DNA from: Primulina eburnea
Taxonomy: Eukaryota > Streptophyta > Magnoliopsida > Lamiales > Gesneriaceae
Assembly (NCBI RefSeq): GCF_022965805.1
Contig: NC_133102.1
Location: 9,060,885 to 9,124,884, forward strand
Length of the DNA: 64,000 nt
Direction: 5' to 3'
Below the pieces are notes generated by a model that was not told the DNA's origin, did not search any database, and was given only the letters and a program-made list of their open reading frames with translations. Each line of letters begins with the position of its first letter. Position 1 is the first letter of the stretch. The position numbers were made by a program, and so were the translations under genes. Below are positions 11,247 through 22,579 of the stretch, in pieces.

Positions 11247-12594
11247 TAGATAGGTGTCATTTTTGCGTGTTTTTATTGTGTCATTTCGTCACATTCATGC
11301 ATGTGTCATGAGATTTTGTGTAAATTTAGTTATTGTATTATATGTTAGGAATAAGCATTCTTTTTAATGTGTTTGGGCTGATTTGCAAGTGATATGGGCG
11401 AGAAAAATAGATTAATTTGAGAAAATCCATAGGGAGGATAAAAATGTCTGCCCCAGCGTGCACATAAGGAAAGATGGGCAGGAAATCCGAGACAGGCGGT
11501 TTGTGGCGGAGTTTTCTACCCGTCCTAGGCGCCCGAGGAATATTTTGCGAGACAGTCGCACTGGGGCGGAGAATTTTGCCCACCCTAGAGCGCCCGAGAA
11601 TTTTTTTTTGCATGACAAGCGCGTTGGGGCGGGTAATTCCATCTGTCCCAGCGCATCTAAGAAGGAAGAAATTTTCCGTCGATTTCTTTCAATTTTTCTG
11701 GATGTTGCCTACTTGATAAAACAAATGCACACATTTTATGGAGGGTAGATCGGTTTTTAACTGAAAAAAGAGCCGGAAACAAGGAGATAGAGGAGAGCAA
11801 GAGAACTCAACCGAGGAACAAGAACTTAATAAGCGTTTTTTTTCTTTTCACTTTTCTTCAGTTTGGATTAAGGAGATCGATCATATTCCCAAACATTTAT
11901 TTTGTGTTCTTTTTGAAGATTGAACTTAGTTTAAATATATTTGATTATGTTATTGATATTCCTTGCAACTTTGAAGTATGATCAACTTCGAATAGATTTT
12001 ATGTGTTATAACTGAAATTTAGAGGATATTTTATAACATGATATAATAACAAATTCATGGATCTACAATTTTTATAGACATCTGAGATTGAATACGTGTT
12101 GATAGTCATAGTCTAATAGGTCGAAAGCTAGAGGGTTCCAAGGTTCATTAATGCGATTTTAAATGTTAAATAACACAAGGACTCTGGGTCATTGCATTTT
12201 GTTAATTATATTAATGTAGGTTGACATAATATATTGATAGACTAAAGACTTCCGTCAAAAGCATGACTTAATAATTGAAAATCAATCATTTGAAAATATT
12301 CAGTTGTAGGTAAACCAGGATCTTAACAATTGTTTGTTTATTAATTTGATTTATATTATTTATATTGTGTTTGTTAAATTATTTTATTTGACCTTCAATT
12401 TAATTTACTAATTAATTCAATTTTCGTTTCAGCTAACTAAAGAATTGTGTTTAAGCTAAATTTATCTAAGCAATCTCTGTGAGAATGATACTCATACTTC
12501 GCACATAACTTGACTCGTGCACTTGCTATTTATTCGAGCATAAAATTTTATTTTATTTTTATAGGAGATTTACAATGTAAGAAAATCTCGATCA
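11247..12594 (+). repeat. 5' LTR of the Athila-like element
   Basis: About 1.35 kb. It starts 'tagataggtgtc', a changed TGATAGGTGTC as in the 3' LTR at 16701, and ends ctcgatca. A GC-rich block at 11448-11654 holds degenerate hairpins, for example 11557-11594 and 11619-11654 (gcgcgttggggcggg ... ctgtcccagcgc), about 62 bp apart. The overlapping 80-96-aa ORFs there are shadows of that block. Confidence 0.75.
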
Positions 12595-12600
12595 AGTTTT

Positions 12601-12618
12601 TGGCAACGTTGTCAGGGA
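12601..12618 (+). other. Degenerate primer-binding site (tRNA-Asp type)
   Basis: tggcaacgttgtcaggga resembles the tggcgccgttgccgggga site of Athila/Tat elements, with four transitions or other changes. It lies six bases after the LTR end. Confidence 0.7.
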
Positions 12619-12789
12619 TTAAAATTGGAAAATTTTTCTTTTACTTACTTTCTTTAGTTAATTTTATTTATGTAATATGTATACTTCATTTTTGCGCGAT
12701 TTCCTATTTTCTATTATATTTTTGCAGAAATTTTTCTTGTGCAATATTTCGAGATGTTCCATAAAAAAATAATCATAAGTTTTCTCCAA

Positions 12790-13160
12790 CACCATGTAGA
12801 GCCATTTTACTGAGCATGGGAAAAATTCAATAGTTTAGCAAACACCACTAGGTATCATGATTGTTCTAAATATTTTTTGAACCGAATATTCTTCAACGGT
12901 TTGGATGTAGAACAGGAAGATGTGTGATCAATGGAGCCCTGGCAATTGGTAGACCTATATTTAGCTTAGATGATGATGAGATGATACATTTGTTAAATGA
13001 TATGGTAGATTTTGACTACCATCAGCATTGCTATATTTCACTGCAGAGCTGGAGCCACCAATACCTTCTCGAAATTAGTTACCCAGACTTTATAAACCAA
13101 CCGTTCGATTATCAAGTGGGATGAAGATAGATTAGAATTAGTTATGTATCGACTTTAGGT
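12790..13160 (+). pseudogene. Decayed Athila-like gag
   Basis: The stretch encodes EPFY, then FFNGLDVE, then DDEMIHLLNDMVDFDYHQH, in pieces separated by stops and a frame change near 12912. The parallel copy at 8709-8935 has its own, different disruptions. So the ancestral gag was intact and the two copies decayed separately. Confidence 0.55.
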
Positions 13161-14079
13161 TATGATGGACAAATACGTGACATTGACTGGGAATCGATAG
13201 AGGATCAGACTCAGTTGAGAAAATTGTTTGAGGAAATATCGTTTGAATAAGAGCTCACAACATCCGTTTTCGAGAGCCTCCAAGAATGTGAAGTTAATCA
13301 GGATACTCAAACGGTGAGCAATCCAGTTTGGTTTGATGATGATAACTCGAACAACCAAATTTGTGAGAGTAATTTGGAACATACCCGAAAATCTAGAGAT
13401 GTTTGAACCTGTGATAGTAGATGTTGAGCCTCAGCCATAAATATTTTTAAAGAATTATCTGAGAAACAAGTGACAACACTGATTTTTTTTTAATCTCGTG
13501 CCATTTCTTCAACTCCGTGTTTTGTTGAGGTGAAATGCTTACAGAGTTTTATATAAAGACACTTGAGGGCTTATGAAACCCAGTCCCAGATGTGATGTCA
13601 TCTGACACTTACTTTGAGCGTCGATCACTCTTTGATAAGTGTCACTAAAAATAGGCGCTACTTGAGAGACAACCCAAGATTTTTATTTATATTTTATTTA
13701 CTTAAATTAATTTTAGTTTTTGCATTGAATTGTTGTTTCTTTGTGACTTGATATTGCTTAATCCTTTAAATTTACATGCACGATGTGCACATTGGGGGAA
13801 GTGTAAGAGGGGTGGCCTGAGAAATTTATACAACATAAGAAGATTGATGTACGTATGTAGAACTTAAGGCCACTGATTTACAATCAACATGGGAGTTCTT
13901 TTCTGTATTTTTTTTATACATTATGTATTCTTGCATTTAATTATTTGTGTTTAATAGGTTTTGTCTCTACTTTGTCACCTAATACAATGGAGACATTGCA
14001 TGCCTTTAGTATTGGGGGTGGGTAGTCATTTGTTAAATTTTATTTGTGAGAATTAGTTTACGTGTTTAGTTTCATATTT
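13161..14079. other. Non-coding interior of the Athila-like element
   Basis: No readable pol. Short purine-rich stretches ('attgggggaagtg', 13791-13803; 'attgggggtggg', 14010-14021) resemble spacer text in Athila-like interiors. The target duplication tattt of the nested solo LTR ends at 14079. Confidence 0.45.
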
Positions 14080-15572
14080 TGATCGAGAAAAACTTGCACT
14101 ATGGAATCCTTAATAAAAATATGGTTTTATATGCTCAATAATTAATCGCAAGTGCACGATGTCAAGTAATAGTATAATGTACGTGAGTACGAGTATCGTT
14201 CCACTGAAGACTGTATTTGACAATTATTATTTTTGATTATTAAATCTTTAGCAACGGAATTTGATTGATTGTTTATTACTACTATGCTTAAATAAACATG
14301 CAAATAAAATGATTCAAGAATTGAATAATAAGAATTAATATCTAAAATGGTTGATTAAAATTCAATGAGAAATGAATTTGTTGGGAATATCGGTTCACCT
14401 ACCCATCGTTAATTAATTAATTCGTTCGATAATGATGGTATGCTTCCGACAGGATTTCTTATTCAATTGAACACACTCTCTCGAGTTCTGCCAAACTAAT
14501 TATATTCAATGAAGTAATTAAATGTCTTTAATTATTTAACAAGAGTGAATCGCATGTCGATCTATGAAATCCCCTAGTTTTCCCCTACCGGACTGTGACT
14601 ATCAGCGTGTATCCAATTTCATATGTCTATGTAAATTGTAGATTCACGGATTATACTACTTGTTCCTATCACAAGTTATTCTCTCGAACTCACTCGCAAT
14701 ATAAAAACGTTGTTAAAGTTAGCTACGCTCTAACAACACAAAGAAAAACAATAGCACATTCAAGAATAACGCAACAGTCGAAATATAAATTAATTAGATC
14801 AAAGTTTGGGGTATGATCCCCTTAAATCCCAACAAAGATTTTAAGTTAGCTACTCGAATTCATATCTAAAATAAACAAAACAATGTTTGAATGATTAAAA
14901 CTAGATTAGAAATACTATTCGTGACGAAAATGCGAGTAACGATGCCCGGAAATATTCGAATCTTCAACTCCAAGTGCAAAGTCCTCTCCAAAGCTTGTGG
15001 AGGCTCTCCAATAATGTCTGAATGATCCCAAAAACGTCCAAATTCCATTTACATATCATCCACATCCAACGACTAAGGTAAGAAATTGGCAGAGAACTTT
15101 TTCCAAAAATAAGTGGCGCTCGGGCGGTAGAAAATTACCGCTCAAGCGCCACACCTTCTGTAAATTGCTTGGGGAATGCGGCAGTCGCGCTGGGGCGGTA
15201 GAATATTACCGCCCGAGCGCCGAGTTTTCTGTATGTTTTCTTCTCGGAAGGCATCTCTCACGCCCAGGCAGTAGAATATTACCGCCCGAGCGCCATGTTC
15301 TCTAGAAATTTGCTGCGCAGATCACCTCTCGTGCCTGAGCGGTGAAATTCCACCGCTCGGGCGCCCTTTTTGTATGTTTTTCTTGGCTCGCACACTTTGC
15401 TCCAATTTCGGTTTTCCGATCATTTTACCTGCAAATTTGTCACGCACAAGTGAGAAATGATCAAATGCATATGCTTACTCTAAAACGAACAAAATATAAA
15501 TAAAATGTACGCATGAACAATGCAAACACACATAAACTAATGCAATAAAACACGTAAAAACCACACCTATCA
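14080..15572 (-). mobile_element. Solo LTR of an Athila-like family (TSD tattt)
   Basis: On the minus strand it starts TGATAGGTGTGG (15572) and ends TTTCTCGATCA (14080), like the LTRs at 11247 and 16701. The flanks are tattt on both sides (14075-14079 and 15573-15577). There is no PBS, PPT or interior, so it is a solo LTR left by LTR-LTR recombination. It is 1,493 bp and holds four GC-rich hairpins (15115-15365). Short ORFs inside are chance. Confidence 0.88.
15115..15365. promoter_or_regulatory. Four GC-rich hairpins with ~72-bp period in the solo LTR
   Basis: Inverted repeats lie at 15115-15150, 15187-15220, 15261-15294 and 15331-15365, starting 72, 74 and 70 bases apart. The arm consensus is GGCGCTCGGGCGGTA, with a 4-6-base AT centre and its reverse complement. 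Spacers share a 'cttctgta' motif. Read in the LTR sense they begin about 207 bases from the LTR start. The same unit is in the unrelated LTR at 59429 (hairpins 59560-59738). Confidence 0.75.
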
Positions 15573-15584
15573 TATTTGCATTGT

Positions 15585-15585
15585 C

Positions 15586-15625
<40 letters not shown>
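15585..15625. repeat. (AT)n(TG)n microsatellite
   Basis: An (AT) run at 15585-15601 passes directly into a (TG) run at 15601-15625, just outside the solo LTR. Confidence 0.95.
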
Positions 15626-16700
15626 CAAATGAAAAAGAGCTTGTGATGCTAGATTGAGAATTGATAGCCTATGAAGATATTGAATTGATAATATACAATT
15701 TTTTTGTTGGTATCACCTCGTTAGTTTAGCACATACCTAGTATTGATGAATGAAAATTTTGATTGGAGGAAAAATATATTTTTCACGAGTGTTGGTCGTA
15801 GATGATTGAATGACATAGTGAAAGTTGATATTGCTTGCGGGAAATTTGATATTCATTTGGTCTGAATTGAACTTGACCACTTTCTTTAACACGAACACGT
15901 ACCAATAGTACGAGGATGAGTTAGACAACTTTTTTTTGAGCCAATGCTTTGTATTTAACTTACCAAGATATATGTTGTTCGCTACTTTTCAAATATACAC
16001 CAAGCTTTATAATTACACCCAAGAGATTAAATTGAAACCATAGCTTTGCTTGCATACCTCTTGTTCATATCTAAGAGAGAACACAGAAAAAACGAATTTC
16101 ATTGCACTTGTGAAAAGAACAAAGTTTTTGCAAAGAGAATTTTGAAAAAAAAAAGATATGTAAGGTGTAGGGAAGCCTAATAAAGGAATGAAATTTTATT
16201 CCTAGGCTAAAAACATGGGAATGTACGGAGTTGAAGAAAATCAGATGCAAAATTTGAATATGCACGAATTGATATATCATTGTACTTCTATCTTTTTACC
16301 TATTTCATCTTGTCTAAGGTAACCCTGACTCAAGTTTTAACATGTGTCTGGCAAGTCCTAACCATCTGTGTTGTGGGTCAGCAATTAGTGAAGAGGGACG
16401 TGACAGATGGACATTTATGACAACATGTTGATTAAAGTTTCTTGCAGCTTTGGCAATTTAACTGTTGAAATGCATGAGTCTCGAACCTACATTGCACACA
16501 TATACATTTAAAATACATGAAAGGCTGTAGTGTGTGAACTTCTTGGTGATGTGCGAAAAATATCGTTGTACATTGATTGATGAATGTTATGTTGGATATT
16601 CACTTAGGCAAATCAGAACCATGAACACACCATTGAGCTATTTCTTGTGTTGTTATATCTTGTAACCTATTTTGCTCGCAAAAGCTTAGTATGGTGAGGT
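15626..16700. other. Non-coding 3' interior of the Athila-like element
   Basis: AT-rich with no domain-bearing frame. No clear PPT is seen before the 3' LTR at 16701, which fits decay. Confidence 0.4.
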
Positions 16701-17931
16701 TGATAGGTGTCGTTTTTATGTGTTTTTATTGTGTCATTTCATCACATTCATGTTGTTTCCTGATATTTCGTGTAAATTTAGTTATTTTTATTATATGTTA
16801 GGAATAAGCATTATTTTTCATGTGTTTGAGTTGATTACATGTGAAATAGGCCACAAAGATGGATTAATTCGAGAAAGGCGCGCTAGGACGGACGAAAATG
16901 TCCGGCCCAATGTGCACATGAAGAAAGATGGACAGGAAAGCCGAGACAGGCGTGTTGGGACAAAGAATTTTGCATGCCTAAGCGCCCGGGAAATTTTTTT
17001 TCATGACCCGCCCCAGCTAGCCTAGGAAGGAAGAAATTCTCCTTCGATTTTTTTTTTTCCGTTTTTCTGGATGTTGCTTACTTGATAAAACCCTAGCAAA
17101 CGTTTTTAAATGGAGGGGAGATCGGTTTTTAACTGAAAAAGCATCCGAAAACAAGGACACGGAGGAGAGCAAGAGAACTCAACCAAAGAGCAAAAACTTA
17201 ATATGCATTATTCTTCTTTTCGCTTATTCTTTAGTTGGGATTAAGGGGGTCATATCCCCAAAATATACTCGATTATGTTATTGATGTTTCTTGCAACTTT
17301 GGAGTATGACCGACTTCGAAGAGATTTTATGTGTTATAATTTAAACCGGATGGAGATTTTATAACATGATATAATAACATAATTCATGGATACACAACTA
17401 GCATAGACATATGAGGTTGGATACATGTTCATAGTCATAGTCCAATATGTCAAAAATTAGAGGATTCTATGGTTCATTAATGCGATTACAATGGTAAATA
17501 ACACTAAGACACTTGGTTACCACATTTTGTTAATTAGATTAATATAGCTCGACATAGTATATTGATAAACTAGGGAATTCTGTCAAAAGCATAACTTAAT
17601 GATTGAAATTCAATCATTATAAAAGATTAAGGGGTAGGTGAACTAAGATCTTAACAATTGTTTGTTTGTTAATTTGATTTATATTATTTATATCGTGTTT
17701 GTTAAATTATTTTATTTGACCTTCAATTTCATTTATTAATTAATTAAATTTTGTTTTAGTTAATTAAAGAATTGTGTTTAAGTTAAATTTGTCTACTCAA
17801 TCTCGGTGGGAATGATACTCTCGTACTTCGTACGCTATATTATACATTGAGTCGTGCACTTGCGTTTCATTCGAGCATAAACTTTTATTTTGTTTTTGTT
17901 GGAGATTTACTGTACAAGAAAAGCTCGATCA
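16701..17931 (+). repeat. 3' LTR of the Athila-like element
   Basis: It starts TGATAGGTGTCG and ends GCTCGATCA; 1,231 bp. It is colinear with 11247-12594 apart from indels. The GC-rich hairpin block is present but eroded (about 16877-17015). Confidence 0.8.
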
Positions 17932-18112
17932 TTCATGTCCTCCAGCTGAAACAATGTTACCCGTTAAAATTTGAAGTCATTCTTTTATGGCCCACCTAGC
18001 CAACTTGGTCAAGCGGCACAACGTCAGCAGCTTGACTGTTTGACGCACGAGAACTCCCTAGGATATCACTCATATCAGTACTACTCTCACTCATGTACGC
18101 TTAAAGATACAC
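17932..18112 (-). repeat. SINE-like repeat, copy 2, second part
   Basis: This continues the match to copy 1 (tccagctg, ggcccacctagccaac, aagcggcacaacgtcagcag, gagaactccc) after the Athila-like insertion. It stops near 'gtacgcttaa', so the tRNA-like head is missing. Confidence 0.45.
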
Positions 18113-18481
18113 CCTTTTATTAATATTACTTCTAAAAATTGAATTTTTAATATTTTCAAAGCTATTTTTTTAGTAGTTTCACAATAATTATTTTTATTCG
18201 TATAATATTTTATTTTAATTTAAAATACAAAAAATTAATGGTTTTTCTGTTATTTAATTTGATTACATATATAATTTGATCATAGTTATTTAGATTATAT
18301 ATAAATTTTTAATGTTTGTCAAATCTGATTTAAAATTACTATCAAATGTAATTGCATCTGAATTAATTTTATTTTAGTAATATTTTTTTTATTTTAAAAT
18401 AAGAAGTGTTTTTTTATTATTGTTTATAATTATTTTAATTGACACTATTATCTCACGAAAAAAAAATTAATTTTATTTTTA
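18113..18481. other. No gene seen; AT-rich
   Basis: AT-rich with poly(T)/poly(A) runs. It directly precedes the truncated LINE. Confidence 0.5.
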
Positions 18482-19440
18482 TTTGTCTTGTGTGCCGAGG
18501 GACTATCTGCTATACTTCTATATTACGAAGCTCGCGGTTTGTTTTCTGAAGTCAAAATAGCAAATTCTTGCCCTTCTATATCTCATCTCTTTTTTGCATA
18601 TGATAGCCTAACATTCTTCAAGTCTACTGTGGAAAATTGTGCTGATCTTCACCTCTGTTTCTCTCTATATAAAAAGGCTTCAGGACAACTGATTAACTTT
18701 GACAAATCCGCATTCTCGTAATACAACCAAGGATGTTGTCAATTGAATCAAAGGGATGCTTTCTGTTCGAGTTGTGCAGGGACATGAGTTGTACTTGGGT
18801 CTTCCGATTTTTCTATCCAACAAAAAAATGCAATTTCGATATCTTATTGAGCGAATTGCAGATAGAATAAATGGATGGGGTAGCAAGACCTATTCAGCTG
18901 GAGGTAAAGAAGTCTTAATTAAATCTGTTCTCCAATCAAAACCTTCATATGCTATGTCATGCTTCCGCATCCCGAAATCCATCTTAGATGCCATTGAAAA
19001 AGAGTGTTCGAACTTTTGGTGGGGCAAGGTTGATGAACGAAAAAGAATGCATTGGAAAATCTGGAACTCTCTATGCAAACCAAAATTTTTAGGGGGTATG
19101 GGTTTTCGTCATCTGGAATCATTCAACAGAGCTCTTCTCGCGAAACAAATTTGGAGAATAATGATTGATCTAGAATCACTGGTCGCGCGTGTCCTGAAAG
19201 CTAGATACTTCAAGCACCAAGACATCATGAAGGCCACTGTAGGGAGCAATCCGTCTTTCATATGGAGATCATTATTATGGAGTAGACAGCTGCTTGAAAA
19301 AGACTTAGTTGGCGAGTTGGTAATGGGAAGATGATTCAAAAATTTCGGGACAACTGGATCCCTGGATTTCAAAATCCATTGCATGCGCTAACTGAACAGG
19401 AGCAATATAATTCAGTTACTACTCTTATCCAGGGAGGGGC
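18482..19440 (+). pseudogene. LINE ORF2, RT C-terminus and connecting region (broken)
   Basis: The first frame has HLFFAYDSLTFFK, where a plant LINE RT normally has FADDSLLF. The first Asp of the FADD catalytic pair is Tyr here. GQLINFDKS follows, the usual next motif. A stop at 18719 and a frame change lead to a 192-aa frame (18756-19334) with YLGLPI, the thumb and connector motif INGWGSKTYSAGGKEVLIKSV, FWWG and MHWKIWNSLCKPKFLGGMGFR. A further frame change lies near 19317. These features are standard for L1-clade ORF2 proteins. Confidence 0.85.
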
Positions 19441-20897
19441 TGTGAAGATCCGATTTTTTTCCTTTATCATACAATTAAATGATTGTAAGGAAATTTTAGC
19501 ATAAGATTTTATTGTGTACATATTGGAGAATATTTTATATGAGAAATATGGAGATACTCTAGGATATACAATATTAAGTTAATTAATGTATGATCAAGCA
19601 TGCAAATTTCGAAATAATTGGGAAGGAAATTTTTGCAAGATTTAAATATCATACAAAGTAAAGAATCGAGGCATTTTATGGCATGGGGATTTCGAAAATC
19701 CCTTAGATTAAATGCCAAGATTTTTGTAAGGATTAGAGGTTTGGTTAATTGGAAGAAAATCATCAAAAACCTTGCATCAAGACCATTGGATCTCGCCACC
19801 ATATTTTCAAGCCAAATCAAGGGACATGAGATCAAGAAATCTCCCAACTTAGGGAACCATATTTTTGAAATTAAGCAAGGGGATTGGAGCCAAATTTTGA
19901 GAGGTTTGAAGCTAATTTTGGTAGGATTTTAGTGCCAAATTTAGAACCATCTCCCTCACCTATAAATACCACACCACCTCTACTCATTCTCTACCCCATA
20001 TTTTCGAAATCCCTTGCTGAAAAATCTCGAATTTCTGCAGCCTCCCCTTAGCCGAAATATTGCCCAAAAATCGTCCAAGAAATTAAGCCGAAGTTTTGTC
20101 CGAAGGAGGAGCAAGGAGCGATCCAATTTTCGAGTTGAGCATCCACGTCTTTAGCATCAATAAACATAGTAAATGGGTTGTTTTACAATTTATAATTTCG
20201 GTTTGTGCATATGTGAGAAATTTCGGTTTTTGGTTTAAAAATACGATCGAGTACCGTCGTTTTGTCTATACGTTTTTTTTTTCGAAATTTTTTACGTTTA
20301 TGTTTGACACTGTGAGGATTCCCTGAAAATGGGTGGAATTCCAACATATGGCCCTTAACGGTGGGATAGAACCGTTTTATGACCTCGCCCCCTTAGAGGA
20401 TCAAAACTTAGGGACTGACGTCAGTGAACTGTTAAAGGTGAAAAATCACAGTGTTATTACGTTATGGAATTTATGTTACGATTATGAAAGGCATGCTGTA
20501 CGTTTATGATATGTTTCGAAAATGTTATAAAATTGTTATGTTGTGTTCAATATCCCCCATTTACTGAGTATTCCCAAAGTACTCATCCCCCTTACTCTCC
20601 CCTCCCAGATAAGTCCGAAGAGCAGGTTGAGGACGAAGAGTCGGAACAATTTTGGGGTTGGTGATTCGCCAGATTAGTAATAGGTTTATTTCGAATTTTC
20701 TGATTTAAAGAATTGTAAGACGCTTCCGCATTATTTACTATTTCGTTGGATTTCGTTATTGTAAAGACAATTTTATTTCGTGGAAATTATGAATGATAAA
20801 CTGGTTCGGTTTACACTGTGCTACGAAAGGCTTGTTGTTTCGATTGTGTGATTGTTAAACAACGCCGGTGTCAAATCTCGAGTTTCGGGGCGTGACA
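19441..20897 (+). mobile_element. Solo LTR, Ty3/gypsy (Tekay-like), TSD ggggc
   Basis: It begins TGTGAAGATCC and ends GGGGCGTGACA; 1,457 bp. The TSD ggggc lies at 19436-19440 and 20898-20902. A TATA box (ctataaatacc) lies at about 19961. Downstream text such as 'ctcccctcccagataagtccg' and 'gaggacgaagag' (20607-20641) is typical of chromovirus LTRs. There is no interior. The 104-aa ORF inside (19618-19932) has no domain. Unlike the other LTRs here I see no palindrome array. Confidence 0.88.
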
Positions 20898-21990
20898 GGG
20901 GCATGGAATGAAACATTGATACATCCACTCTTCCCTTCCTATATTGCTGATGAAATACTGAACATCCCAATCGCAGGTGAGCTAATAGAGGACTCAAGAT
21001 TCTGGAGGCAAGACCCGAAAGGATGCTACTCGGTGCGTGATGGGTATAAGAGGGAAATTGGTTGCTATGAAGCCCCACCGAATTGTTCTGAGATTCAATT
21101 GAGAAGTTGGTGGAAATTCTTATGGGCACTCTCGATCCCCCTGAAAGTTTGTATTTTCTGGTGGAGAGCTCTTCATAACATAATCCCAACCGAGGTAAAT
21201 CTCTTGGCTCACCATGTTCCAGTCCCGAGCCATTGTTGTCTCTGTAACTTTGGGTTTGATACAACTGAACATGCCTTATTCTAGTGCCCGATAAGGAAGT
21301 CGTGTTGGAAAGATACGGTATTCAAAATACTTCTCCAAAGAGCTAAAAGATCATATTGTGGATATTTTCTTGTGGATGAAAGAGCAACTCAATTTGAAGG
21401 AGTTTGAAATCTTTGTGATCCGCACCTGGGCACTTTGGCATGAAAGGCTACAGCTTTTACACAAGGATAAACGAAACTTAGCTACTGGTGACACAGATTG
21501 GAAATTTCACATGTTGAATGATTATAAAGAGGCTCGCACAGCCCTTAGTATTGTACCAACTCATAGCTCATACATTAACAGAAGACGTCGGAAAAAACCT
21601 GAGATTAACCAACTACGGCTAGAAACAGACGCGGCCTACAATGAAAACTCTAATAGTTTTTTGGTGGGTGGAGCAATTTGTGATCATGAAGGGAAGATTG
21701 TACTAGCTTTTGGACATCAAATAAAGAAGAGACCATCAGTTGTGTATGCAGAACTTGAAGCAATGAGAGAGGGACTCAGGAAGGCGAAAGAATTTTCCTT
21801 ACAGATTCAAGAAGTCACTTCGGATTCTTTACTGGCGGTGCAAGCAGTCACTTCCCCATTTGAGGACTTGAGTTACACGTGTAATTGCTCATGAAGTTCG
21901 TAGGTTACTTATTGATTTTCGTGGAATTAGAGTTAATCATGTGCCAAGATCAGCTAATGTAGTTGCACATTCCATTGTTTTTTTTTTTTA
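20898..21990 (+). pseudogene. LINE ORF2, zf-RVT and RNase H-like C-terminus (broken)
   Basis: After the solo LTR the connecting region resumes (AWNETLIHPLFP, then WWKFLWALSIPLKVCIFWWRAL). A zf-RVT Cys/His cluster follows (CCLCNFGFDTTEHALF), with a TAG where the next codon is usually Glu. After a frame change comes a plant LINE RNase H-like domain (DAAYNENSNSFLVGGAICDHEGK, split here as DAAYNENSNSFLVG and GAICDHEGK; AELEAMREGLRKA). A last frameshift near 21885 precedes HVPRSANVVAHS. Length and order fit L1 ORF2. Confidence 0.82.
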
Positions 21991-22113
21991 TATTTCTTCC
22001 CCTGTTCCCTTTGTGTGGGCGCTTGGGAACCTTCCATTTTGGTAGGTAAGCCTTGTAGCAAATGACATGAATGATTCTTAATTATATTACAAGTATTTAC
22101 CATAAAAAAAAAA

Positions 22114-22554
22114 GATTGAAAACAATTTTTCTCCAAAACTCAAACTTTAGCTTCTATTAACTTTTAATTTCATTTTCAATCTACTTTTGTTTATCATTCA
22201 CTTCTTTATAATATCTGAAAAAATCATTTCAAAATAAATACAAACTCTTACGAACTCTCCCTAAAATTAATTTGATGATTATAGCTAATTAGTTTGAATT
22301 AACATTTAGCGCAACCATGGTGCTAAAATTAAATAGCTAAATGGATGATGAAGTACACTCAATCCTTATTTTTAAAAATAAAATTATTATAGCAATAAAC
22401 TGTTGTTAGATAATTCTACATTTATTTTTTCCATGCACCCCATGGGTGCAGGGTTTTTGTAGGCGACAACATAGCTGGCGCCAAACTGTGCACGCTTTTT
22501 TTATTTTCTATTTTTAAAAAATTAAAAAAAAAAATCAACAAAAAAGGTACGCAT
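22114..22554. other. No gene seen; contains a 17-bp palindrome
   Basis: AT-rich spacer between the LINE tail and the MULE. TGCACCC-cat-GGGTGCA (22434-22450) is a perfect seven-base-arm palindrome. No other feature recognised. Confidence 0.5.
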
Positions 22555-22579
22555 AAAACTTTCCACCTACCACCTTCAC
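22555..22579 (+). repeat. MULE left TIR, outer 25 bp
   Basis: aaaactttccacctac plus 'caccttcac' matches the outer end of the right TIR with one change. The array inserted after ttcac (22575-22579). The TIR resumes at 42633. Confidence 0.85.
22575..22579. repeat. TSD ttcac of the array (left)
   Basis: The matching copy is 42628-42632. Both lie inside the left TIR of the MULE, whose uninterrupted right copy has a single gtgaa at this point. Confidence 0.9.

Larger units (their letters stand above)
11247..17931 (+). mobile_element. Athila-like Ty3 element with both LTRs, coding region decayed
   Basis: LTRs lie at about 11247-12594 and 16701-17931. Both open near gataggtgtc and end ctcgatca. 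A degenerate tRNA-Asp-type PBS (tggcaacgttgtcaggga, 12601-12618) follows. A decayed Gag (EPFY, FFNGLDVE, DDEMIHLLNDMVDFDYHQH) lies at 12790-13160. Later text such as 'gcgctacttgagagacaaccc' near 13653 is typical of Athila/Calypso interiors. No protease, RT or integrase is readable. A solo LTR sits inside (14080-15572). The element landed in SINE-like copy 2. The LTRs are clearly diverged and no clean TSD remains, so it is old. Confidence 0.75.
18482..22113 (+). mobile_element. 5'-truncated L1-type LINE, split by a solo LTR
   Basis: It reads as the C-terminal half of plant L1 ORF2: the end of RT, the connecting region, zf-RVT and RNase H-like domains, then a short 3' tail ending in poly(A) (22104-22113). 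It is truncated in RT at the 5' end, normal for target-primed insertion. A solo LTR (19441-20897) splits the connecting region. It carries stops and frameshifts and has lost an RT catalytic residue, so it is inactive. Confidence 0.85.

Noticed and set aside
15115..15365. Regularly spaced inverted repeats that could look like a CRISPR array
   Set aside because: Plant sequence, inside an LTR with TSD. Spacers are related to each other, repeats are diverged hairpins, and there are no cas genes.
19618..19932. 104-aa host gene
   Set aside because: It lies wholly in the U3 of a solo LTR with TSD and has no domain.
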